From assembly GCA_013396655.1 (NCBI GenBank), contig WBMV01005970.1:421919-485918 (forward strand): a stretch of 64,000 nucleotides of DNA, read 5' to 3'. Origin of the DNA: Campylorhamphus procurvoides (lineage: Eukaryota; Chordata; Aves; Passeriformes; Dendrocolaptidae). Shown here in pieces: positions 21,106 through 32,720 of this stretch; the stretch's first letter is position 1, and each line of letters starts with the position of its first letter. The position numbers were made by a program, and so were the translations under genes. The notes under the pieces were generated by a model that made no database searches, had not been told where the DNA came from, and was given only the letters and a program-made list of their open reading frames with translations.

Positions 21106-21730
21106 CACTTCCCTGAGCACACCCAGCTGCTGCAGAGCCCGGGCACTTGAACTGCTGTGTCTCCCCTTTCCTGGCACTGCCAGTCCTGCACCTCTGCTGT
21201 CCACTGAGCCCCTGTGTGTGCTTTGCCCCAGGTCCTTTGCTCTCACCAAGTTTGGCACACTGGCATTTCCCTGCCCTGGAAACTAAAGAGTTTCCAGGTA
21301 TTCTGCCAGTTTTACGTGCAGGCATCCTCTGTCACCCATCCCACGGTGCAGCAGCTCCAATGCAGCTTCAAGAAATATGTTTTTTGGCTGTCCCTGAGCT
21401 CCTGCAACGTTGCTGTCCCTCTGCAAAGGCTCATTCAGGTTTGGCATTGAGGTCTAACCCTCCCCACGTTGGTTCCTGTCTCCACATTTTGCCATCTCTG
21501 CATCTGGGTCAAACCATGAGCTGTGACTGGGTGCTGAAGTGGAGCCCAGCTGGCTGTCACTGCCAGTGGCAGTGTCACTGCAATCTCTGTGTCATCACGC
21601 AGCAGTGACAGCCCTCTGCCCTTCCAGCTGTGCCCAGGTGTGGCCAGGCAGGGCTTGGCCTTGGGAGCAAGAAGTTCATAAAAGAAATGTGGGAGGCAAT
21701 GGATTTCCACACTTAATTAACTCAACAAAT

Positions 21731-21761
21731 TAATCCCGATTAGAAGCTGTAATTGGGATTA
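21731..21761. promoter_or_regulatory. Inverted TAATCCC / GGGATTA pair
   Basis: TAATCCC at 21731-21737 and GGGATTA at 21755-21761 form an inverted pair of K50 homeodomain (OTX/PITX/CRX-type TAATCC) cores 17 bases apart, in an AT-rich context with TTAATTAA just upstream. Candidate binding sites only. Confidence 0.35.
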
Positions 21762-23029
21762 TAATGTTTAATCATCTTTCCCTCCAAGCCATAACTGCAC
21801 TATCTGTCTTAACTATATTATAAAAGGGTAGGACACGGAGTGATGTGTCTCTGACATTGGACCTGCCACTGCTGCCACCCAGGCACACCCTGAGGGGATC
21901 AGATTGGGTCTGGTCCCCCTGACATTCTGCTCCCCAGGGTGGGGGACAGGTCAGGGACCATCACTGTGTGACCCAATAACCCCCTGCAACTGAATTGCAC
22001 CATCCCCACTTCTCCAAGAACCCTGTGAATTCGGCTGCTCGAGCTCCTGTTTGACAGGTTTCCTACCAGAAAACTGAAGTGCAGGGAATTTTCATGGACT
22101 TCTCCACTGCTGCTTTATGCTAAGAAGAGCCTGACTGAAAACATCTGCTTGTTCTTCTTTTTCTGAGCACATTAATAAAACAGTGTTCTCCCGTGACGGG
22201 TTGGTCTCAGCAGGAATATGGAGCAGCCCTTTCCTCCTGCTCTGCTCTTGATCACATTTGTTGTCCCACTGGTGCCAGTGGGCTCTGGACCAGTTGGATT
22301 CCAGAGGTGGCTCAGGACTAAGTCCAGCCCTGGCTCCAAACTGCCCCTGCTTCCCCTCTTGCTCCCTAAAGCCCACCCAGTAAAACCCCAACACCCCTTC
22401 CCTGCACCCCTCTCCTGCTCATGGATGCTCCTCTCAGAGCATCAGAGCACACCCTCGCTGTCACCTTGGGGAATTTTCTGGAGCCATGGAATGACAATCA
22501 TGCCCAGCAGCCATGACCTCCCACCTGGGCACTGGGAAAGATGCTGCCAGTGCCAGTTTGGCTGTAGATTCTTTCCTGCCCTACTGAGGACTGGCCAAGG
22601 GGCTGAAAGGTGAACCCTTGGAAAGGCTTAGCCCAAAGCACTGGCTCCCACCATGGCCCCAAAAGGATTATTGGATGTCCAGTGTCCAGGATGCATCAAA
22701 GCAGTCGGGCAAAGCTCTGTTAAATGCCTCAGAGAGGACAAACTCACTGAGAAAATCACTCCTGCCAATATTTAGCAGCGCAGAAAATACAGGATTATAC
22801 TCCTTATGTTTGGCTCAGCGTTATCCAAAGCCGCAGAGAACTTGAGCCCCGCAGATCCCAGGGATGTCTTCCATGCCAGCCTGTTTTGCTGCAGAGGGAG
22901 GGGGATGCTGTTGGCATCCTCCTCCTCCTCCGGCCGCCTCGGCACAGCCGGTGCCTTCACACCTGCCCCCCTCCATCCAGCTCCTCCATCGCCCACGAGG
23001 GGCTCCGTTGGCTTTGGAGTTGCTATTTC

Positions 23030-23190
23030 AGTCGGGTGTTTTTGTTGCGAGCGTTGTTGAACAGGGAAAATAAAAACTCGAGGCCCCTGGTGGTATTTTT
23101 AGTCCCGTATCGGTGACTAGCTCGGAACCGTCAGCAGGACTGTGAAATAACATTAATCTGCATCTGCCGTGCGTCATTTTTTACAAAGCC
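23030..23190. promoter_or_regulatory. CpG-retaining candidate regulatory block
   Basis: An AT/GC-mixed block of about 160 bases with an unusual number of CpGs for its composition (TCGGGTG, TTGCGAGCG, CTCGAGG, CCCGTATCGG, CTCGGAACCG, GCCGTGCG). It also contains GGCCCCTGGTGG, whose complement CCACCAGGGGCC resembles part of a CTCF core. Confidence 0.3.
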
Positions 23191-24185
23191 TGTCTCCTTC
23201 TGCTACCAGAGGGATGGGTTTACAGCCCTCACTTTGGGAGAGCGCCAAGTACCTGCCAGGCAGCCCCAGTGCTGTGGGAAACCAGCAGGGATGGGCTGAG
23301 GGCAGGCAGAGGGAAGAAAATGGGATTCTCGTTGAGTTTGAAGTGAGCTTGTGTCTCATCTTGCCACTCACCCACAGGTGCTGTCTGTGCAGGTGTAGTG
23401 AGCTGCACTCGTTGTACTGGTTTGCTTGCAGGACAGAGCTGCTGGGAGAAACTGGGGGAGCTGCTGGGGACTGAGGGGAAGCTCTCAAGCAGGGGGGAGC
23501 TGCTGTGGAACCCCTGAGCTGCCCCCCACCACCCTGGGTGGGGAGGGAGAAGACTTATTGCCATGGAGACTGATGAGGGAGTTGAAAACTGGCTTGCATA
23601 GAAACCAGTTTGGGAGCCTCTGGGTTGTGGGGATGGTGGTCCATGTGGCATGGGATGGATAGGGCAGTTGGATGCTCCAAGGCAGGGCTGAGCCCCACTG
23701 CATTCCCCTAAATGAGCTATCAGGGGCCAAACTGCAGAAATACATTCCAAACTGGGCAACTGAGCAGCCCAAACTGGAGTAACGTGGGCTGATGGGGAAA
23801 GAGCTGATGGATATTTCTGGCTCTTGGCCACCAACCTGCCAACGCTCAGGACTGAACTGAGCAGGAACAGGAACACTGAAGAGCTGAGGGTGGAACTGCA
23901 GCACGAGACATCTCCCAAGAGAAGTCACAGGGGCTGGGAGGGAAGAGCAGGGCTGGGGTGAGGGGTGGCAGGAGCAGTGGGGAGGATGGAGGATGCTCTC
24001 TGCTTGGCAGCAGTGAGGGGATGTGAACAGCACTGACCAGCTCTTCCTCCCCACCCAGAACCAATAAAGCATCTCCTGTTTGGGTTTTCTGTTTGGTTTG
24101 CTGCCTAAACCAGAACTTTGGGAAAATGGGAGAGGCCCCATCAGCTCTGGGCTGAGCCTCTCCTTTGCAAGAGGGAGGTGTCCTC

Positions 24186-24373
24186 GGGGGGGGGGGGGAT
24201 TGAGGTGGCTTTTGTCACACCTTTATTGGACCTCACAGCAATTTTAAACAGTCCAGAATGCTTTTGGCCCTTCCAGCTTTGCTCCTGGCACAGACCTGGC
24301 TGGCATATATGGGCTGGCAGGGTCTGAGGGTCACCCACAGCAAAGGAGAAGCAGTTCTGTGTCCCCCCCCCCC
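24186..24373. repeat. G13 run and C11 run flanking 164 bases
   Basis: G x13 at 24186-24198 and C x11 at 24363-24373. They are complementary, so the strands could pair as a long-loop stem, or form G-quadruplex/i-motif structures independently. Assembly errors are common at such runs. Confidence 0.85.
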
Positions 24374-27300
24374 TTTTCCCTGCATTCAGCAGCATCTCCC
24401 CACCATCAGCTGGCAGAGGGATCCTCCATGTGCAGGTATGAGCACCTCTCCACTAGCTGGTATTTCTCCAACCACCCACACACCTATTTTATGAGCACAA
24501 AAGCACTCACTGACATTTGCAGTCATTATTTTCTGCTGTGAAGCTGCTGGGTCAGATGTGACACTGGCCATGTCCTCTTGCTCTGTGGTGGGGGAAGCTG
24601 CCCCAAGTCAGGACATCCTCCCATCCCAGACATGCCCCTGCAGGGCCAGAGGATGCTCTGGCTGTGAATTCCAGGACTATCTCTATTTGTGATGGGATGA
24701 ATTGATGACAAAGAATGGTAGCAGGAGAGGAGATGAGGGTTCCTCACAGCTGTGGTCCTAAAAGCACCTATCTGCCCTTGTTCCCTATTCCCAGCAATCT
24801 GGACACAGTAGCCTGGGGCCAACCTGATCTCTAGTGAGCCCATCCCATGGAGCAGGGAGGGTGGGAACACCTGGTGCCTACAAAGGGTTGTTAAAGAGTA
24901 GATTTGGGCTGTGCTGCTGCAGGTGGGCAGTCTGGGCTGTCCTGGAGCTTGGCTGCAGGAGAGGGATGGTTGGGAGCCCTGAGGCTCCTCAGGGAGTTGA
25001 CAGCCCCATCCCTGTGCCCCGTGGGGAGGGTTGGGGTGGTGTTGGCAGCAACATGGGTGATGGTCTGGGGGCTCTCGGGGGTCTCTTTAGGCTCAGAAGC
25101 CAGACTGAGCTGGGCAGACTTGTGGCCAGGACCCCAAGGTTTGGAGGTAGATCCTTCTGTAGATTAAAGGGCTGTGCCCCCCCCTCAAATGCTGTGCTGG
25201 TGCCCAAGAGCTGAGTTTCCCCTGACAGGGGCCGAACTCAACTCTTGTGCTAACTGCAACCTCAGAATGGCCTTTAATTTTTAATGCTTCAATAAAACAG
25301 TAATTATGAACACTGGAATCGGGTGTTTTTTAAGCACAAAGTATTAACTTCGTGGGGTTTAATTATTCAGCAGAAATTAATGAAAGTGGTGCTGGATCCC
25401 GTTAGCTTTTCCTAGCAGGGCTGGTGCCCATCTGCTGTGCAGGGAGGAGGGCTGGGGGTAGGATGGAGCCCATCACTGGTGCCTCAGGGTTACTCAGGAG
25501 CGACGGGGTGCTTTAGAATCCAGGGCAGAGGTGTGTGTGGGACCAACACACTGGGCTGGGTCAGGGTGAGGAGAGTTCTGTCCTTCTAGGGGGCTGGAGG
25601 ACCCCCTCACTAAATGGCTCCTTCTCTACTCCCTGCAGGATTTGCAGCCCAGGCAGTGCAGGATCTCTGGGAGGTCAGAGACTGCTGTGACCTGAGTGAT
25701 GCACTGGAGTCTGTGCTTTAACCACAGTGGGGTAGCTGAGACAGGTGGAAAGTCAGGAGATGACATGACCCTGTGGTTGCCTCCCACCCAGTGCCTGCCC
25801 CCTGACTGGAAGGGGACTCAGGAGCTCCAAGTCTGTGTTTTCTGGAGTTTTCTGCCACCTGAATTGTGCTCTGAGTTCCCTGGGAAGGTTTCAGGTTTGC
25901 TTTTAATTACTCTGCCCTGGCACAGTGTATTTCAAAAGCACATTTGATGGGCAATGGTCTGTTGAGACCCAGAGAGCTCCCAGGACTGCTTAAATATAGC
26001 AAAGCAGTTGGTGTCATGGCAAAGCTTGTGGATTTGGGCTGGGTGATGTCGGACCCCCTCCCTGTACAGGGTAGCAGTGGGATGGGGAAAGCCTTGATGG
26101 AGGAGAGAAAGGGATGGGGAAACGGGGGGATAAAACACTCCCTGTGAGGAGTGAGATGGGGCCTGCTGGGGTTCTCCAGTTCCTTCCACCCACATCTCAT
26201 CCCCAAAGCCCCTTCTCCATGTAGGCATCAGCCAGTCACATCATCCCATCCTCAGCAGCATATTCGTTGGATGAGGTCTCAGGGAACCAGGTTTGAAGAA
26301 AAACAAGTTGTTCCTGTTAATAGTTCACTGTCATAACTTCATCAGTAAGTCAACCTGTGTGCAGTGGGATGGTAAGAAAACAGTGAGAGTGAGGGCTCCT
26401 GGCGAGATGGAAGTGGAAATGGCTGATTGTCACGGCTGGGGGAATGAGCTGAAGTGAGTGGAGGAGGTGAGGGCTGGTGGGGGGAGTAGGGTGGTGATGA
26501 AGGCTCTGCTGATGAGGTGCTGGGGATGGCGAAGGAACGTGGACTCATTTGCAAGGGAAATGAAATTATCACCTGCTTCGACTGCTGTCCTCACACCACA
26601 GAGCCTGATGAGCTGTGCAGGGAGGGGGCTGGCGTGGGTGGCCCTGGGAGCACCCAGTACCCTGGTGTGGGAGCAGGTCCTCATGCAGGAGGGGCTGCTG
26701 TACCCCCCGAGGGTCTGGGGTGATGTGCTGCCAAGGGATGGGTTTGTTATTTCCCTTACCAGCACTCTACCCATCAGAGTATCATCTTGCCCTGTTCAGG
26801 CTGTATTTAGGGATGGTCACAGGAGTGGATGGTGGTCAGCCACTCCTGGAATAGGAGTGGTGGGATAAAGGGAGGAGATGACACTGATCAGGAGGACATC
26901 TCTGCTGAAGCAAGTGCATCCTGGTGCAGTGATGCTCAGGGCACTTGTGTGTGACATTGCTGTCACACAGAGTCGTGTCCCCAGATGGGTCTCATCACAT
27001 CTGTGGCAGTGGTTTTGGCTTGCCTGCACATGCTGGGGATGGGGGGAACTTCTGCCTGGGGTGGGACAGCAAGACCATCCCTTGGGGCACAGGTCAGGGC
27101 CTCCAGCCTGTGCTGGGTATAACCAGCTTCATGCCTTGCTGGGGATGCTCCTCTTCTGTAATGTGAATATTTTCTCATTCCCACCCCATAAATAGGGCAG
27201 GCATCAGTGGTTCCTGGGTAGGAACACAGCCCCCTGGTCTCTGTCAGGGTGATGTTTGCTGGCCTGGGATGAGAAGGGGATTTGGCTCAAACCAGGAGCA

Positions 27301-28539
27301 TTGGTGAGGGAAGGGGTGATTTAACTCTCAGTTAATGAGTTGTGGCAGTGCTGCTCTGGGTGAGAGACCCGATTGCCCCCCGCCGGCTCCACAGAGAGAG
27401 TTCACAGCCCTGTCACCAATCATTTGGGGCATTTTATTTGGTCTAACTTTGATTTAACTCCAGTAGATTATAAAGACAAAAAGTCATTCCAAGGCATTTT
27501 ACTCAGAGGGGGGGAAAAAAGGCCAAACCAGGGTAGTTTGATGTTGTCAAAATGATTTCCCACTCCTTCAAAATAATCTCACAAAACTGACCCAGATTTT
27601 ACAAGGCACTCCGGTTTTCAAAGAGCTGCCTGTCTGTGCAGGAGATGGGTCTGTAAAATATAAATATTTTTTCCCCTCTTAGTAGTTTCACAGAGCCTGT
27701 GCATTGCCTCAATCCTGTGGGATCTGTACAGGCGTGATGCTTTGTGGGAACCACGATCCAGCCCCTCAGCTCACCCCAGAGCTGTAAAGCTGCTGTGATG
27801 CTCCAGGAATGAGGTGAGATCCTCCTGGCAGAGGGTACAGCATGTCTTCATGTGCAGGAAGGATGGAAAACCCCGGGTCACAGCCAGGTGTGACAGCAAC
27901 GCTCTGTCCCAGCTGTCGTGCAGAACAGCCCATCCTTTGGTTTTTGGGAAGCTCGGGCTGACACAGGGGGTGGGTGGAGGCGAGCAGAGGATCAAAACTC
28001 ATTGGTGATGTCGTGCCCTGGAGCTGCCTGGAGTGGCAGGGAGAGCTGAAAGCTTTCATTTGAGAGAGGATTGTTAGCAGGGTGATGGAGAGGCCAGCGC
28101 TGGGTTAATTGCTGCTTCCTTGTTTATTTAGTTAATTGCCTGGGTGCTGGAGAAGAAGGGAAAGGCAACCCTGTGCTGTGTATCCTGAGAACAAGCAGGG
28201 CTGGCTGGCACTGTGCTCCCAGCTGATGGGCTCCTGCTGCCCACTTGCTGGGCTCACCACACTTTTCGAGAGTTAATGGAGGTGGGCAGAGCTCTGGGAG
28301 CAATTCCAAGAGCTCCCAGCTAAACAGCCCAGCTTGACCTGGGGACATGAAGTGTGTAGGTGCATGGGGAAAGAAAGCAGAGCTGTAGGAACATGTGAAA
28401 TGAGCATGGTAATGGCTACGGGTGCATCTCACAGGATGCCAGGGCTCTGTGCCCCGTGCTCGCCCACCTTGGCCGTGCCCTGCTCGTGAGAATGTGAGCA
28501 CTGAGTTTCCTGGCAGGAGATGGAGCCCAGGAGCACCAG

Positions 28540-28830
28540 GGGGACTTTTGACAAGGGTATGGAGTGGTAGGACAAGAGGTGATGGCTTCACACTGACAGA
28601 GGGCAGGGTTAGATTGGATATCAGGAAGAAATTCTCTGTGAGGATGATGAGCCACTGGCACAGGGTGCCCAGAGAAGCTGTGGCTGCCCCATCCCTGGAA
28701 GTGTCCAAGGCCAGACTGGGTGGGGCTTGAGGCAGCCTGGGACAGTGGAAGGTGTCCCTGCTCATGGGATGGGTTGGAATGAGATGAGCTTTAAGGTCCC
28801 TTCCAGCCCAAGCCGTTCTGTAATGCTCTG
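28540..28830 (+). mobile_element. CR1 LINE fragment (~290 bp)
   Basis: Sense CR1 3' part: GACTTTTGACAAGGGTATGG, GGACAAGAGGTGATGGCTTC and CACAGGGTGCCCAGAGAAGC are visible, ending TTTAAGGTCCCTTCCAGCCC and TTCTGTAATGCTCTG. The terminal octamer tail is worn. Long open frames on both strands here are by-products of this repeat. Confidence 0.95.
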
Positions 28831-31800
28831 ATGTGATTGTGCCTTTAGCAAATGAAGACACATGGATGTTTCCAAAAGAGGCTGCTGTAGGCAGGTGCAA
28901 AGTAGGCAGTTACCTTGCAAAAATGGGGAGGTGGGGAGAGAGGAAGGGAAAAATAAGCCAGATGAAAGCAGGGACTGTGCTGAAAGTGCCTTCTATTTAT
29001 GATCACACAAGGTCAACAATAATCCCCACAGCTACAAGCACATAAAAATTGATTCTTTCGTGAAGAGATTGATGGATTTGTGGTCAAGGCATATTCCCTG
29101 ATCCTGCTGCCCTCGACATTGCTGGAATTTATGGAGGTGGTGGTGTTTCTCTGTAGAGGACTAAATAACTCCTCAAAAAGTGACCACTTGCATTTCAGAC
29201 ACGAGGCCCTGGGAAGTTGCTGTAAATAAAGGAAATCCTTCTTGCAGCTGCAGGTCTGTATTTCCAGAGGGGAGCAGCTGCCTGCTGTGGGTCGAGGCTC
29301 TTCATCCTGCCTCAAAACTTGGTGTGAGGTGAGTGGGGGAATCCTCACATTTCTGCACGAAATCTCCCCTCGTCACCTTGGAGAGGTGAGATTTATGGAG
29401 GTCACATCCCACCCAAGGCCAGTGCAAGGCAGACCCCATGAGGCTAAAGAAGAGACAAGGTTTTCTAAAGCCTCCAGCTCCTTCCCCAACACTTCCCAAA
29501 CAAGCTCATCTCGCCACTCAGATGTCAGCTGGAAATCTTCTTCGTTTCTTGATTTTAAAAATACCCAGCTTTAAAGCTGCAGCGTCTGAAACCATGTTGT
29601 TTTTCCACAAGTGGCAGGAAGCTGCCAGAGAAAGCCCATTTATTTTTCACAGCTTCATCCCTGCAGCTCTTAAATCCTTGGCACTACTGAATTCCTGAGA
29701 AGTTAACTGGATGTACAAACAGCACGTGCAGCTGTAACATCCCAGTGAGGAGTCTGTGCTCTGTACCTCTCATCTGGTCACCAGGCAGCTTTAGGTGTGC
29801 CCTAAAGGCATTTCTGCCAGTCCTTCTGCACAATTCCATCACACTGAGTGTGTTATATAAACTGCTGCCACGCAGAGGGATCCAGGCAGTGGGTTTGGGA
29901 GGTTGGGCAGGGATGGGCTGGTGGGGATGTGCGAGGAGAATCAATGCCAGGCTTTTGAACGACCACGCACGTATCCAACAAAGCTTTTTAAAAGCCCTTC
30001 AGGCAGCAGTGGGCTCCCTCTGCCTCACGTGATGGGCTTTGGCATGCCAGAAATAGGGATCCGTGGAAGTGCTGCTGCCACGCTCAAGGAGTGCTTGTTG
30101 TTCATCCCTGCTGTGTTGGGGGGGGTTCTCCAAATAAAGGTGTGAGGTTGGATTGTGGCTTTACAGCCTGTGGTCCTGCACACCCTTCCCTGCTGAGGGC
30201 TCTGCTGTGGCCATGGAGGGTCCCAGTGGGCTTCTTTCCTCTCTAGTGTCCACTCTGCCTCCAGACATCCCCTTGTGTTGCCGTGGAGAGATGTCTATCA
30301 CTGCTGTGTCACCACAGAATGAGACAGGCAGTAAATAAGGTCAGCTGGAAAGGAGCAGAGGAGCTCACAGCCACCAGAGGTGAACACGAAGTGGCCCTAG
30401 CGTGGGCAGAAATGTCACGTTCAGAGATGTTGCTGGGAGATGTCAGAGTTGCTTTGTGCTGCTGCTGGAGTTGTGCCACTCACCTGCCAGCTCAGTGTGG
30501 GACCCTGGGCTCTGTTCTGTGGACCTGGAGCTCCATGTGCTGGATGGGAGCAGCCCCCATGATGTCCCCTGAGCTGCCCCAGAGCCCAAGGCCCCTGCAA
30601 ACATATCTTCAGGTGGCAGGGATGCAGGCAGTTGGCTCAATCCCCTCTTTGACCCAAATTTCAGCCTTTTTGGAGCAGCACTGAGCTTCTCTGCGAGGGC
30701 TGTGCAGCCACTTGCTCTCAACTCGCACGCAAACACTTGATGGGAGGCTGTTGCCTTTTTGCAAGCCCTCCCAGCTGGAAAACACTGCAGTGGGGTTTGC
30801 TGTGGCTTCCCTCCTCACAGTGGTGCTGAGCAGATACCGCAGAACATCCCTCACGGAGGGATCACATCCTCCACACAGCCACCTGCCCTTTGGCTTTGTG
30901 ATTTTGGGACCTGCTGGAAGGGTGGGAAGCACCAACCAGGATTACAAAACAGCAGTGAGGGAAATGCCAGGGAGCCTTGGCCAGCCCTGGGCATTAAAAT
31001 GCCATGGTTTTTCATCCCCTGGTATCCCCCCTGCAGCGCCTCAGCCCACAACAAACCCTTCCTCTGCTGAGCAGCAATCCCACACAAATCCTTCAGTATA
31101 AAGCTGCTTCCCAGAGTGGTTTTAATAAACCTTGGGTGAAGCCTGGTGATGTCTGCTCCAGTTCCCTGTGCATCCCAGCACTAAAGAAGCCCATATTTTC
31201 CTCTGCCCTCCTGGAGCAGCTCTGGCAGCTGCGAGCAGAGGTCACCAGTGAGGCTCTGTGCTCCCTGCCAGGCTGGCAAACCAGCTCCTGGTCCCAATTT
31301 AACCTCCTCCTCCTTCCTACGAGTGGGTAAACAGAAAAACCATTTCCCTCTTCACCTCCAGCCCAGGCTCTCTGGGCTCCTGCTGCCAGATGGCAGCGAG
31401 CAAAGGCTTTTCTGCCCATCTCTCCTGCCACGTGGCAGCCAAAGGAGGAGAAACTCTTTCCCAAGCATCTCTGCAGTGCTTTGCACCATCTGCAGCAGGA
31501 GCCCGTGGGGGCTCGGCCAGTTGCTCAAGGCACTGCCTGAATAAGCAGCATCCTTCCTAAAAGTGAAATTGGAAGCAAGGGGAGCTGGATCAGAGGCGAT
31601 GGGGGGGTGTGTGGGAACGTGCTGCCTTCCCTGCATGCAGCCAGGGGAGATCTCCATGGTATCACTTCTTTTCTCCATCTCCCTTTGCTCTTTTCCCAGT
31701 GTCTTTTGATGGGTGTTCAAAGCATTCTGGCCTCAGAAGGCACGCTGTAGGTGGCTTTTATAGGTGGCTGTAAGTTACCTGCTGGAAGAGCCTCAACATG

Positions 31801-32576
31801 AGTGTCTACTGCCTGCAAATGCTCTTGTGCTCAATTTCTTTGAGGCTGTTGCAACTTTACCATATTTTGGTTGACCAGGGAAAGCTCAACCTGGGCCAAA
31901 GAGCAGCCACGAGTCCTTCTGGGGGTGGCTGCTGGTCCCAGTGCTGGTTTGGAGGGAAGTGGGCAGAGAGGGGTCCTGCCCATCACCTCCCCCTCAGGGT
32001 TGAGCCCCAAGCCATGGCCAGCTGTGGGAATGCTCATGTGCCCTGTCACTGTCACACGAGGGCATCAGGCCAGGAACAGCCGGGTGAAGGAACCTGTATC
32101 CCTGCTTGGCTTATTTCCTGAAGGAAACAATCCAATTTTGCCCATGTTTTTTGTATTTGCTTTAGTTTTGAACAGGTTTTTTTCTAACTGGGAAATGGGG
32201 GAAAGCATCCTGCTTTGTGAGGGGGTAACTAATGGACCCCAGAGCAAGGAATGCTCAGAAAACACACTGTATGATGTGGTGGCAACTGAGAGCTGGCATT
32301 CCTAAAGCTCAGTTCATGCTCTGTGAGCAGCAGAAGGGTTAGTCCCTGTGCTGCAGGGAGGATGGGGGGCTCTTCCCTGCTGTTCTCCCAGTTTTAAATG
32401 AAAGCTGGGATGCTACAGGGGACCCCAATGGTACCTGTGGCTCTGTGCAAAGTGCTGGTTAGGCAGCTCCCACAGGATCCCCAGCTTGAAGGCTGGGACC
32501 CATCACAGGAGGAAAAACAAAATCGTGTCTGTGTCAAAAGCAAGATCTGAAGCTGCTCCGCTGATTTCCCAGGTGA
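28831..32576. other. Intergenic: unique sequence, no exon recognised
   Basis: About 3.7 kb without recognisable genes, transposons or RNA genes. An AT-richer, conserved-looking patch occurs around 28980-29180. The rest is GC-rich. Confidence 0.6.
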
Positions 32577-32720
32577 GATCCCTGCCAGTGTTTAAAAAGG
32601 ATAAATGAGACGACCTGGATAATTACAGGCCTGTCAACTCCACTTCGATCCAGGGCAAACTGATGGAGTGGCTGATGTGGGAATTGATTAATAAAGAATT
32701 AGAAGAGAATAACATCAGTA
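32577..32720 (+). mobile_element. Decayed LINE reverse-transcriptase fragment (CR1-like)
   Basis: One frame from 32591 reads FKKDK, a stop, then DDLDNYRPVNSTSIQGKLME. This matches the (F/Y)KKGxKxDPxNYRPVSLTSIxGKxME pattern of the fingers region of CR1/jockey-type reverse transcriptases. The in-frame TGA (32606-32608) and several substitutions show a dead copy. It is isolated from any CR1 3' end, so it is an internal fragment and probably old. Confidence 0.75.

Larger units (their letters stand above)
21106..28539. other. Intergenic: unique sequence, no exon recognised
   Basis: About 7.4 kb without recognisable genes or transposons. Points of interest are an OTX-type site pair at 21731-21761, a CpG-retaining block at 23030-23190, a G13 run at 24186 with a C11 run at 24363, and AT-richer stretches near 25260-25400 and 27400-27690. 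Two long overlapping minus-strand open frames (23229-24141) show no family resemblance. Confidence 0.6.

Noticed and set aside
23229..24141. Two overlapping minus-strand open frames (229 and 218 residues)
   Set aside because: Pro/Ser-rich chance frames in GC-rich DNA, without recognisable domains, splice context or promoter.
28124..28900. 258-residue minus-strand open frame
   Set aside because: It lies largely antisense to a CR1 fragment (28540-28830) and shows no protein-family resemblance.
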